Assembly (NCBI GenBank): GCA_024636105.1
Contig: JAGXHO010000136.1
Location: 1 to 5,825 of the forward strand
Reading direction: 5' to 3'
DNA length: 5,825 bases
Source of the DNA: Trueperaceae bacterium
GTDB lineage: Bacteria > Deinococcota > Deinococci > Deinococcales > Trueperaceae
Part shown: positions 1 to 5,681 of the stretch, piece after piece
How positions within the stretch are numbered: position 1 is the first letter of the stretch
Layout of the letters: the number at the start of each line of letters is the position of its first letter
The notes under the pieces: model-generated
Database searches by the model: none
The model's input: the letters and a program-made list of their open reading frames with translations, nothing else
What the model was told of the DNA's origin: nothing
Position numbers and translations under genes: made by a program

Positions 1-821
1 CGCACGATGCGCAGCGCGTCCGCGGGGCTGTAGCACGCTTCGTCGGCGCAGATCGGGGTGTCGACGGACGCACGGACCAGCGCCATGCCGTCGAGGTCGT
101 CGACGCTGACCGGCTGCTCGAGGAGCCCGATGCGCAGGTCGGCGCGCTCGACGAGGCGGCAGAACCGGATGGCTTCCTTGGGCGTGTAGCCCTGGTTGGC
201 GTCCGCCCGCAGCCGGACGTCCGGTCCGACGGCCTCGCGGATGGCGCGCACGCGGTCGGCGTCGGCGTCGGGATCCCAGCCGATCTTCGCCTTGAACTCG
301 CGCACGCCGAGCTCGACCAAGCGCACGCACTCGGCCGCCATCGCCTGCGGCGCACCGCCGGCGATCTCGAGCGAGACGCCGACGCGCTCCGTGTGGCGCC
401 CGCCGATCAGGTTCGCCACCGACGTGCCGAGCGCGCGCCCCATCAGGTCGTGGAGCGCGAGGTCGATGCCTGCCTTCGCGGTGCTGTGGCCGCGGAAGTC
501 GATCAGGGCCATCAGGTGGGCGCGGTCGAACGGGTCGCGGCCGACGAGCTGCGGGCCGAGGTAGTCGTTCACCGACGCGAGGACGTCTTCGAGGGTGTGG
601 CCGAAGAAGCCGACGTCGACCTGGCTCTCCCCCCAGCCCACGACGCCCGCGTCGGTCTCGATGCGGACGAGCACGTACTCGAGGATCGGCGTCGGGCGCT
701 TGGGGGTGATGCGGCTGCGGCGGCCGTCGCGGTGGAACTTCGAGCCGGCGCGATCCGTCGTGTACGGGGCGTGCGAGACCGGGATCCGTACCGGGACGCC
801 GACGATCGACGTGATCTTCAT
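1..821 (-). CDS. Enolase-superfamily enzyme, muconate-lactonizing (MLE) subgroup, C-terminus cut off by window start
   Basis: Enzymes of this family abstract a proton alpha to a carboxylate and stabilise the enolate on Mg2+; members include cycloisomerases, dipeptide epimerases, acylamino-acid racemases and dehydratases. About 273 codons are present, and roughly the last 100 residues of a typical ~370 aa member are missing. An N-terminal capping domain (about residues 1-125, with GWGES near 70) leads into the barrel. The K-A-K catalytic motif is at 177-179. The metal ligands are D207 (in DAN), E235 (in EQP) and D260 (in ADE). The second catalytic lysine expected on a later strand lies outside the window. 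The loop at about residues 16-45 is long and polar, rich in Arg, Lys and His. The ATG at 821 sits 8 bases after the dehydrogenase stop; its Shine-Dalgarno AAGGTGAGG (836-828) overlaps that stop, so translational coupling is likely. Family is confident; substrate is unknown. Confidence 0.88.
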   Translation of the reverse strand, partial: MKITSIVGVPVRIPVSHAPYTTDRAGSKFHRDGRRSRITPKRPTPILEYVLVRIETDAGVVGWGESQVDVGFFGHTLEDVLASVNDYLGPQLVGRDPFDRAHLMALIDFRGHSTAKAGIDLALHDLMGRALGTSVANLIGGRHTERVGVSLEIAGGAPQAMAAECVRLVELGVREFKAKIGWDPDADADRVRAIREAVGPDVRLRADANQGYTPKEAIRFCRLVERADLRIGLLEQPVSVDDLDGMALVRASVDTPICADEACYSPADALRIV

Positions 822-827
822 GTCCGT

Positions 828-836
828 CCTCACCTT
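828..836 (-). promoter_or_regulatory. Ribosome binding site of the enolase-family gene, overlapping the upstream stop codon
   Basis: AAGGTGAGG reads on the minus strand and includes the TGA stop of the dehydrogenase gene (832-830). It lies 6 bases before the ATG at 821. This fixes the start and suggests coupled translation of the pair. Confidence 0.7.
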
Positions 837-1939
837 CCGGCGGGGGTCGCCGCTGGGCGCCCGCCGATCGCTTCGTTCGACCAGTCGACGACCGCCTTGA
901 CGATGCCGGACGAGGGGCGCGCCCAGTCGGCGATGGAGCTCACGAACCCGTCGGGATCGGTGCGCGTGGTGATCCACGCGGCGGGGTCGACCGCCCCCGA
1001 CCGAAGCGCGGCGAACACCGCTTCGAAGTCGCTCCGGAGCGCGTTCCGACTGGCGATGATCTCGAGTTCCTTTCCGTGCAGCACGGGGTTCGCGAACTCC
1101 AAGGGGCCCGGCGTGTGGCCGACGAAGACCAACCGGCCGCCGGGCGCGACGCGACCGAGCGCGCGCTCCATCGAGGCGCGGCTGCCCGTGGCGTCGATCA
1201 CGATCTCGGGGAGGTCGCCGTCGAGCGCCGCACGCAGCGCGTGGATCGTGGCAGCGTCCGGGGCGCCGTCGTGATCGTCGGCCTCCGCCTCGAGGCCCCG
1301 GGCGAGCCCGGTGGCGACGGCGAAGCGGCGGCGCTCCGGGTCGAGGTCGTGGACCCACGTCGACGCGGGGTCGCCGCCCAGGAAGGCCAGCGTCGACAGC
1401 CCGATCGGTCCGGCGCCGACGACGAGCACACGGCGGCGTCCTAGGTCGCCCGCCCTTCGAGCAGCGTGGGCGCCCACGGCGAGCATCTCGGTCAGCGCGA
1501 GCGCGTCGACCTCGATGTCGTTCGCCGGCAGCAGCAGCGACGTCGGCACGTTCATCGACGTGCGCATGCCGCCGTCGACGTGGATGCCGTAGAGCTGCAG
1601 CGACGTGCAGCAGTTCGGGCGACCGGCTCGGCACGATTGGCAGGTGCCGTCGGCGAGGTAGGGGAAGACCGCGCAGCGGTCGCCGACCGCGACCGGGTGG
1701 CCGGCCTGCATCGAGGTGGTCGGCGCTGGGCCCAACGCGACGACCTCGACCGCGAGCTCGTGCCCTGGGATCAACGGGTATCGGATGAAGGCTTGGCGGC
1801 CGGCGAACGCGTGGAGATCGCTCCCACACACGCCGACGCGCAGCACGCGCACGAGCGCTTCACCGGGGCCGGGGGGTCCGGGCTCCGGGCGTTCCTGGAC
1901 GTGCATGCGTCCGGGCGATTCCAGCACGACCGTCGTCAC
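830..1939 (-). CDS. Zinc-dependent alcohol/polyol dehydrogenase (medium-chain dehydrogenase family)
   Basis: Predicted cytoplasmic NAD(H)-dependent enzyme of 369 aa that would oxidise a secondary alcohol of a sugar, polyol or sugar acid to a ketone. Catalytic zinc site: C38 in GVCGSDLH, then H60-E61 in GHE, and E151. Structural zinc lobe: C100, C103 and C111 are in place, but the usual first cysteine is Asp (D97). The segment GRPNCC followed by IHVDGGM recalls sugar-acid/polyol dehydrogenases related to L-galactonate oxidoreductase. The Rossmann motif GAGPIG is at 175-180, and acidic residues after the second strand (D198, D200) favour NAD over NADP. I chose the GTG at 1939: it follows AAAGGTGG, begins at the usual family N-terminus, and leaves a normal leader after the promoter at 2029-2001. 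A GTG at 1981 would add 14 atypical residues. First gene of an operon with the enolase-family gene. Exact substrate unknown. Confidence 0.88.
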   Translation of the reverse strand: MTTVVLESPGRMHVQERPEPGPPGPGEALVRVLRVGVCGSDLHAFAGRQAFIRYPLIPGHELAVEVVALGPAPTTSMQAGHPVAVGDRCAVFPYLADGTCQSCRAGRPNCCTSLQLYGIHVDGGMRTSMNVPTSLLLPANDIEVDALALTEMLAVGAHAARRAGDLGRRRVLVVGAGPIGLSTLAFLGGDPASTWVHDLDPERRRFAVATGLARGLEAEADDHDGAPDAATIHALRAALDGDLPEIVIDATGSRASMERALGRVAPGGRLVFVGHTPGPLEFANPVLHGKELEIIASRNALRSDFEAVFAALRSGAVDPAAWITTRTDPDGFVSSIADWARPSSGIVKAVVDWSNEAIGGRPAATPAGR

Positions 1940-1943
1940 GACC

Positions 1944-1951
1944 CCACCTTT
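1944..1951 (-). promoter_or_regulatory. Ribosome binding site that sets the dehydrogenase start
   Basis: AAAGGTGG on the minus strand lies 4 bases before the GTG at 1939. It closely resembles the AAGGTGAGG used by the next gene of the operon. It supports the 369-residue protein over a longer version from 1981. Confidence 0.55.
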
Positions 1952-2000
1952 CGGTCGAGGACCCGCTTCGGCCCCCTCCACGCACGACGCGATGCCGGGA

Positions 2001-2029
2001 AGGATAACGTTCTACTTCCGCGAATGCAA
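2001..2029 (-). promoter_or_regulatory. Sigma70-like promoter for the dehydrogenase-enolase operon
   Basis: On the minus strand, TTGCAT (2029-2024) and TATCCT (2006-2001) are separated by exactly 17 bases. This is a comparatively A/T-rich patch in a very GC-rich window. Transcription would start near 1994, giving a leader of about 55 nt before the GTG at 1939. The -10 box matches the consensus at 4 of 6 positions and the -35 box at 3 of 6. It implies the operon is transcribed separately from the formylglycine-generating enzyme gene upstream. Confidence 0.55.
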
Positions 2030-2091
2030 GAGCCGGTGCACGTCCGGTGTCCCGCTTCGAGGTCGGCTCAGAGCCGGTGGCGGACGTCCGG
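2029..2091 (-). repeat. Short imperfect direct repeat: the gene's 3' end copied into the spacer
   Basis: The minus-strand segment 2091-2070 encodes the last residues and stop of the formylglycine-generating enzyme gene. It recurs in shortened form at 2047-2029. Both copies share CCGGACGT and CACCGGCTCT in the same order; the linker between them is CCGC in the gene and a single G in the spacer copy. The spacer copy ends at the -35 box of the next operon. It looks like a decayed local duplication. Confidence 0.5.
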
Positions 2092-3069
2092 CTCGCTCGG
2101 GTACGCGACCCGGAACCCGACGTGGCCGAGCGCGTCGTCCTCGGACGCGAAGGTGCGCGCAGCCACCCGGTACCGGTTGCAGTAGCTCGCGTGGCACAGG
2201 TACGAGCCGCCCTTCATCACCCGGCCTGGACCGTCTTCGGGACCGCGGGGGTCGTCGAGGGCGCCGCGTCCGTGCACCGCCGAGAACCGATCCGCGCACC
2301 ACTCCCAGACGTTGCCCGTGACCGCGTAGAGCCCGAACCCGTTGGGCGCGTACGCGTCGACGGGCGCCGTCCCTGAGTAGCCGTCGACGGCTTCGTCGTG
2401 GTCCGGGAAGGTCCCTTGCCAGACGTTGCAGCGGTGCTCGCCACCGGGTTCGAGGTCGTCGCCCCAGGGGAAGACGGCCTGGTCGAGCCCGCCGCGGGCC
2501 GCGTACTCCCACTCGGCCTCGGAGGGCAGCCGCCCGCCGGCCCACGCCGCGAAGGCGGCCGCGTCGTTCCAACTCACGTGCACGACGGGATGGTCCATGC
2601 GGTCGGCGACGTCGCTCTCGGGTCCTTCGGGGGTGCGCCACGTCGCGCCGAACACCTGGCGCCACCAGGGAGCGCCCGCCGGCGAGCCCCCGACGCGGGT
2701 CCGCGGCGGCACGAAGGCGTGGAACACGAACGACCAGCCGAACCGCTCGGAGTCGGTCACGTACCCGGTCGCGTCCACGAAGGCCGCGAAGCGGGCGACG
2801 CGCACCGCACAGGCATCGATGGCGAACGGGGGGACGCGCACGCGGCGGACGGGCCCTTCACCGTCCAGCGGGAAGGTGGGGGCGTCGGTGCCCATCCGGA
2901 AGACGCCGCCGGGTAGGCGGACGCGGGCGTCGAGCAGCGGCTCGTGGCCGACGTTCCGGGTGCCCGGATCCGCGGCGACGGTCGACGAGGTCGAGGCGGC
3001 TGGGGCTGCGCCATCGGCGATCGTGCTGCGGGACGCGGCGCAGCAAGAGGGGGCGGTGCGCACGTGCAT
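2068..3069 (-). CDS. Formylglycine-generating enzyme (SUMF1/FGE family), sulfatase-activating
   Basis: Copper- and oxygen-dependent enzyme that converts the cysteine of the CxPxR motif in type I sulfatases into the catalytic C-alpha-formylglycine. The protein is 333 aa with no signal peptide, so it is probably cytoplasmic. The FGE fold runs from about residue 49 (LPGGVFRMG) to about 322. Hallmarks are APWW (133-136), HPVVHVSWNDA (160-170), RLPSEAEWEYAARGG (180-194), NVWQG (215-219), NGFGLY (243-248) and GNVWEW (252-257). The active-site pair C292 and C297 is intact in GGSYLCHASYC, matching C336/C341 of human SUMF1, so this is a catalytic enzyme and not merely a SUMF1-domain relative. An unusual N-terminal tail of about 45 residues carries an adjacent pair, C9-C10. 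The ATG at 3069 is preceded by AAGGAG with a 6-base gap. No sulfatase is present in the window. Confidence 0.93.
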   Translation of the reverse strand: MHVRTAPSCCAASRSTIADGAAPAASTSSTVAADPGTRNVGHEPLLDARVRLPGGVFRMGTDAPTFPLDGEGPVRRVRVPPFAIDACAVRVARFAAFVDATGYVTDSERFGWSFVFHAFVPPRTRVGGSPAGAPWWRQVFGATWRTPEGPESDVADRMDHPVVHVSWNDAAAFAAWAGGRLPSEAEWEYAARGGLDQAVFPWGDDLEPGGEHRCNVWQGTFPDHDEAVDGYSGTAPVDAYAPNGFGLYAVTGNVWEWCADRFSAVHGRGALDDPRGPEDGPGRVMKGGSYLCHASYCNRYRVAARTFASEDDALGHVGFRVAYPSEPDVRHRL

Positions 3070-3075
3070 GCAGGG

Positions 3076-3081
3076 CTCCTT
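3076..3081 (-). promoter_or_regulatory. Strong ribosome binding site that sets the FGE start
   Basis: AAGGAG on the minus strand is 6 bases before the ATG at 3069. It is one of the best Shine-Dalgarno matches in the window and argues against an in-frame extension upstream to 3183. Confidence 0.75.
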
Positions 3082-3179
3082 CGGGGTGCGGCCGACCGTC
3101 GAGGCCGAGGACCTCCATGGGTGTAGCACGCGCCGAGCGCCCACGCGTCCTGGCCTCGGCCCCGTCGGCACGGAGCCGC

Positions 3180-3457
3180 TCACGTCAGGTCGTTCAGCGC
3201 CATCACCCCGAAGAACAGCTGCCGGTCGCGTTCGAGCGAGGCCGGCAGGTCGACCCGGAGCTCGCGCACCCAGGTGAAGCGCCGAGGCTCCTCGACGACG
3301 CCGATCGTGCGTCCGCCGTCCTGAACCACCTGAGTCGTGCGTTCCGGGCCTGCGCCAACCAGGGCCAATCGAGGCTGCCGACGATCGCGCCGGCGTCGTC
3401 GCGCACGTCGTACGCGAAGCCGCTGGTGGCCGAGCGCTGGCGGACGTGGAGCATCAC
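3180..3457 (-). pseudogene. Small unrecognised gene split by a one-base frameshift
   Basis: Two minus-strand frames each carry half of what looks like one protein of about 92 aa. From the GTG/ATG at 3457/3454 the first frame reads plausibly up to ARNARLR, with a GSLDWPW stretch before it, then turns into Ser/Arg-rich nonsense. The second frame is nonsense-like before about 3330, then reads VVQDGGRTIGVVEEP and ends RQLFFGVMALNDLT at the TGA at 3182-3180. Adding one base near 3329-3336 joins them into a smooth sequence. No slippery heptamer is visible there, so programmed frameshifting is unlikely. No long homopolymer is nearby, which makes simple sequencing error less likely but does not exclude it. 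It starts about 30 bases after the oxidoreductase stop with a weak ribosome site, so it is probably the third gene of that operon. I do not recognise the family; it is predicted soluble and perhaps beta-rich. Confidence 0.6.
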
Positions 3458-3485
3458 GGGCTCGTGCGCGGGGCGTCCGTAAGCG

Positions 3486-4499
3486 TCACGGCGAGGCGAG
3501 GGCGTCCGTGAGCGCCGCCGCGGCCGCGAGTCCCGACAGGAACGCCCCCTCGACCCGGTCGGAACCGAACGCGTCGCCGGCCACGAACAGCCCTGGGGCG
3601 GCGGTCAGGTAGGGCTCGGGCCGCGTCGCGACCGGCCGCGCGTAGCGCCAGCGGTGCACGTCGCGCCAGGTGGGCCGGTCGGCCCACCGCACGAGCCCGG
3701 TGCCGGCGCGGAGCAGCGCGTCGGCGACTTCGTCGTGCGGGGCGTCGAGGTGGGCCCGCGTGAAGGCGGGCGTGGCGTGCAGCACGAGCACCGTGGTGCC
3801 CACGTCGCCACCGGGGCTGCGGCGGCTGGAGTCGTGCGCCGCCCACGCGAGGTCGGGGTGGCCCTCGACGCGGACGCCGGGCCACGGTGGCGGCGCGACG
3901 TCCTCGTATCCGGCGAGGACGGCGAAGACGGGCTCGAACTCGATGGCTCCCAGAACCTCGGCGGCGCCGGGGGCGAGGGGTGCCTCCGCGAGGAGGGCGT
4001 GGGCCTGCGGGGCCGGCGCGGTGACCAGCGCGGCGCGCGCGTCGGCCGTCGAACCGTCGGCCAGGGTGAAGCGCCACCCCTGGTCGAGCCGGGTCACCCG
4101 CGCCACGGTCGCCTCGCGGCGCACCTCGACGCCGGCGCCGAGCAGGCGGCCGAGCGCGCTCATCCCGGCGGGGGGTGCGTACCGCGGATGCGCGTCGGGT
4201 CCGGGCTCGGTCCAACCGGCAGCGGGGTTCCAGACGGCCATGCCGCGCGTCCAGACGGCCACGTCGCCGGTCGCCAGCCACGCGTCGACGCGCGCTTGGA
4301 AGCGCGCGTCCCGGGCGGTGAAGAACTGCGCCCCATGGTCGATCCGCAGGTCACCGCGCCGGCGCGTGGCGGCCCGGCCACCGAGGCCGCGGCTCTTCTC
4401 GAGCACCAGCACGCGGTAGCCACGGTCGCGCAGCGCCGCCGCCGCCGTCAGGCCGGCGACGCCGGCGCCGACGACCGCGACGTCGAGAGCCGGCGTCAC
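3486..4499 (-). CDS. Renalase-like FAD-dependent oxidoreductase
   Basis: Flavoprotein of 337 aa. The FAD-binding N-terminus has GAGVAG at 11-16, the ribose-binding E34 at the end of the second strand, and a GGR turn at 40-42. The motif DHGAQFFTAR at 54-63 is a strong signature of the bacterial renalase-like group. The C-terminal flavin motif is FVAGDAFGSDRVEGAFLSG (about 305-323, with G308-D309). Bacterial renalase oxidises the 2- and 6-dihydro isomers of NAD(P)H back to NAD(P)+ and passes electrons to oxygen; that role is known for characterised relatives and only inferred here. There is no signal peptide: the hydrophobic N-terminus is the Rossmann strand. The GTG start overlaps the lipoprotein stop as GTGA, implying translational coupling; no strong Shine-Dalgarno precedes it. 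It could instead be another amine-oxidase-type flavoprotein. Confidence 0.82.
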   Translation of the reverse strand: MTPALDVAVVGAGVAGLTAAAALRDRGYRVLVLEKSRGLGGRAATRRRGDLRIDHGAQFFTARDARFQARVDAWLATGDVAVWTRGMAVWNPAAGWTEPGPDAHPRYAPPAGMSALGRLLGAGVEVRREATVARVTRLDQGWRFTLADGSTADARAALVTAPAPQAHALLAEAPLAPGAAEVLGAIEFEPVFAVLAGYEDVAPPPWPGVRVEGHPDLAWAAHDSSRRSPGGDVGTTVLVLHATPAFTRAHLDAPHDEVADALLRAGTGLVRWADRPTWRDVHRWRYARPVATRPEPYLTAAPGLFVAGDAFGSDRVEGAFLSGLAAAAALTDALASP

Positions 4500-4948
4500 C
4501 GCACGCGGGTGAACACGACGTCGCCCACCGGCACCACCCCCGCGATCGCCACCCGGCCGATCAGCCGGTCGCCCACGAAGCTACCGTCGAAGGTGAGGCC
4601 ACCCGACGCGCTCTCGAGGCTGAGGTGGTCGTCGAGCCCGAGGCGCCCCGTCAACTCGACGAGCCCGCCGGTCTGGAGGCGGAAGAGGAGCGCGTCGTAC
4701 TGGAGCGAGGCGTCGGCGGTCACGTTCGTCCAGTTCTGCCGGAAGGTGAGGGCGAGGTCGACGGGCAGCCGCAGCACGGGCGCCTCGACGGGCCCGACCG
4801 CCACGTCGAAGCGCGCCGCCCAGGTCTGCCCGTCGACGTTGCGTAGGAACGGCGTCGAGATGGGCACGCACGAGGCGAGCGCCACCGTGGCGAGGAGCAA
4901 GGTCGCGGCGAGGCGTGCAGTCGCGGTCCGGGTGCGGCGGCGAATCAT
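4496..4948 (-). CDS. Small predicted lipoprotein of unknown function
   Basis: A protein of 150 aa starting with an Arg-rich n-region (RRR at 3-5), a hydrophobic stretch (about 13-25) and a lipobox LASC, with C27 as the predicted lipidated cysteine. Residues 28-29 are Val-Pro, with no Asp at +2, so there is no inner-membrane retention signal by the E. coli rule. The mature part (about 124 aa) alternates polar and hydrophobic residues and looks all-beta, including TFRQNWTNVTADASLQYD and the Gly-rich strands TFDGSFVGDRLIGRVAIAG. I do not recognise the family. The ATG at 4948 has GGAGGA 5 bases upstream and gives a textbook signal peptide; the frame stays open to 5140, but that stretch lacks protein-like sequence. 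The stop overlaps the renalase-like start (GTGA), so the two are co-transcribed. Transcription diverges from the DUF2939-like gene. Confidence 0.78.
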   Translation of the reverse strand: MIRRRTRTATARLAATLLLATVALASCVPISTPFLRNVDGQTWAARFDVAVGPVEAPVLRLPVDLALTFRQNWTNVTADASLQYDALLFRLQTGGLVELTGRLGLDDHLSLESASGGLTFDGSFVGDRLIGRVAIAGVVPVGDVVFTRVR

Positions 4949-4953
4949 GGGTG

Positions 4954-4959
4954 TCCTCC
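4954..4959 (-). promoter_or_regulatory. Strong ribosome binding site that sets the lipoprotein start
   Basis: GGAGGA on the minus strand is 5 bases before the ATG at 4948. It supports that start over the in-frame extension reaching 5140. Confidence 0.7.
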
Positions 4960-5049
4960 ATCGGGTCCGATCGGCAGCGCGCGTCGGGGCGGTGCGGTGC
5001 TGCGGTCTCCCACCATCATGCCGCCGGGTTGCCAGCCGGCGCGCTCGGT

Positions 5050-5067
5050 CGCACCACATGCGGTGCG
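5050..5067. repeat. 18-bp near-perfect palindrome, possible operator
   Basis: CGCACCACATGCGGTGCG pairs at 8 of its 9 positions and is centred on CATG. It lies between two divergently transcribed genes, a common place for a dimeric regulator to bind. The half-site GGTGCG recurs at 4991-4996. In such GC-rich DNA chance palindromes are not rare, and no regulator gene is visible in the window. Confidence 0.3.
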
Positions 5068-5120
5068 CACGCGGCGCGCTACCGTCGGATGAAGCCCGGT
5101 CACACGGGCATGGAGGACCG

Positions 5121-5681
5121 ATGCGCAAGCTCTTGATCACCGTGGTGGCCGTCGTTCTGGCCGCCGCCCTGTACTACTTCGTCGCCGCGCCGCGGGTCGC
5201 GCTCGCCGCCATCGAGCGCGCGGCGACCGCCGACGACGTCACCGCGCTCGCCTACCACCTCGACCTCGAGAGCGTGCGCGCGCAGCTGCGCGCCGATTTC
5301 GACGCGGCCGTGCCCGCCGCCGCGGCGTCCTCCGACGACCCCCTCGAACGCCTGGGCGCCGCCTTCGGCACCGCGGTCGGCGCGGCGTTCGGGACGCTGG
5401 TCGGCACCACCGTCGCCGAGCTGGTCGGGTCGCCGGAGGGAATCCTGCAGCTGCTGGGGGGCGTCCCGCTGCGACCGCTGCTCGGCGGAGCGCCGGGGAT
5501 GCGCAACACCGTCGCTGCGACCTTCGAGCGCTCCGCCACCCGCTACGAGGCGCTCGACACCGTCGTCTTGAGCGTGCCGAGCACGGGCGGCGCCGGCGAG
5601 AACGCCGCGACCGAGTTCGTGCTCAGGCCGCGGGGGCTCGTATGGAAGGTCGCCGAGGTGCGCCTGCCGGGGGCGCCATGA
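5121..5681 (+). CDS. DUF2939-like membrane-anchored protein
   Basis: A protein of 186 aa with one N-terminal hydrophobic segment (about residues 4-23, after MRK) that should act as an uncleaved anchor or signal peptide. The rest is predicted to face the cell exterior or periplasm. The layout resembles the DUF2939 family: an aromatic YYF at the end of the helix, a helical stretch AIERAATADDVTALAYHLDLESVR (about 30-53, a load-counting style motif), a Gly/Ala-rich middle, LVGSPEGILQLLGG (101-114), and a C-terminal strand pair ending VWKVAEVRLP. The family function is unknown. Residues 79-95 contain a regular glycine zipper (G79, G83, G87, G91, G95). The ATG at 5121 follows GGAGGA with a 3-base gap. 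The stop overlaps the next start as ATGA. Confidence 0.75.
   Translation: MRKLLITVVAVVLAAALYYFVAAPRVALAAIERAATADDVTALAYHLDLESVRAQLRADFDAAVPAAAASSDDPLERLGAAFGTAVGAAFGTLVGTTVAELVGSPEGILQLLGGVPLRPLLGGAPGMRNTVAATFERSATRYEALDTVVLSVPSTGGAGENAATEFVLRPRGLVWKVAEVRLPGAP

Larger units (their letters stand above)
4949..5120. promoter_or_regulatory. Divergent intergenic region between the lipoprotein and DUF2939-like genes
   Basis: This 172-base gap must hold the promoters for both directions. I see no convincing -35/-10 pair. The best single elements are TTGCCA at 5029-5034 and the TAnnnT-type hexamer TACCGT at 5080-5085 on the plus strand, and CATGAT at about 5019-5014 on the minus strand, none with a good partner. 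Both ends carry a GGAGGA ribosome site. Confidence 0.45.

Noticed and set aside
393..1274. Plus-strand open frame of 293 codons
   Set aside because: It is antisense to the enolase-family and dehydrogenase genes, whose catalytic residues are intact on the other strand.
2030..2069. Inverted repeat GAGCCG/CGGCTC after the FGE stop as a terminator
   Set aside because: Arms are only 6 bp with a 28-base loop and no proper T run. It is also partly explained by the direct repeat there.
3103..3161. 8-bp inverted repeat (GGCCGAGG/CCTCGGCC) upstream of the FGE gene as a riboswitch or attenuator
   Set aside because: The arms are 43 bases apart, are pure GC-rich sequence likely to occur by chance, and match no known leader RNA.
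3070..3183. Upstream in-frame extension of the FGE gene
   Set aside because: The extra residues lack family similarity, and the AAGGAG site 6 bases before 3069 sets the start.
3325..3345. Programmed -1 frameshift in the split small gene
   Set aside because: No X-XXY-YYZ slippery heptamer or strong downstream stem is visible at the crossing point.
3454..4281. Minus-strand open frame of 275 codons, extremely Arg-rich
   Set aside because: It is a shifted reading of the renalase-like gene, which has clear FAD motifs; this frame has none.
4949..5140. Upstream in-frame extension of the lipoprotein gene
   Set aside because: It would bury the signal peptide and overlap the start of the divergent gene; GGAGGA before 4948 explains initiation.
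3654..5681. Very long plus-strand open frame (675 codons)
   Set aside because: Up to about 5120 it is antisense to the renalase-like and lipoprotein genes and reads as Arg/Gly/Ala-rich sequence without motifs, as often happens in GC-rich DNA. Only the part from 5121 is a real gene.
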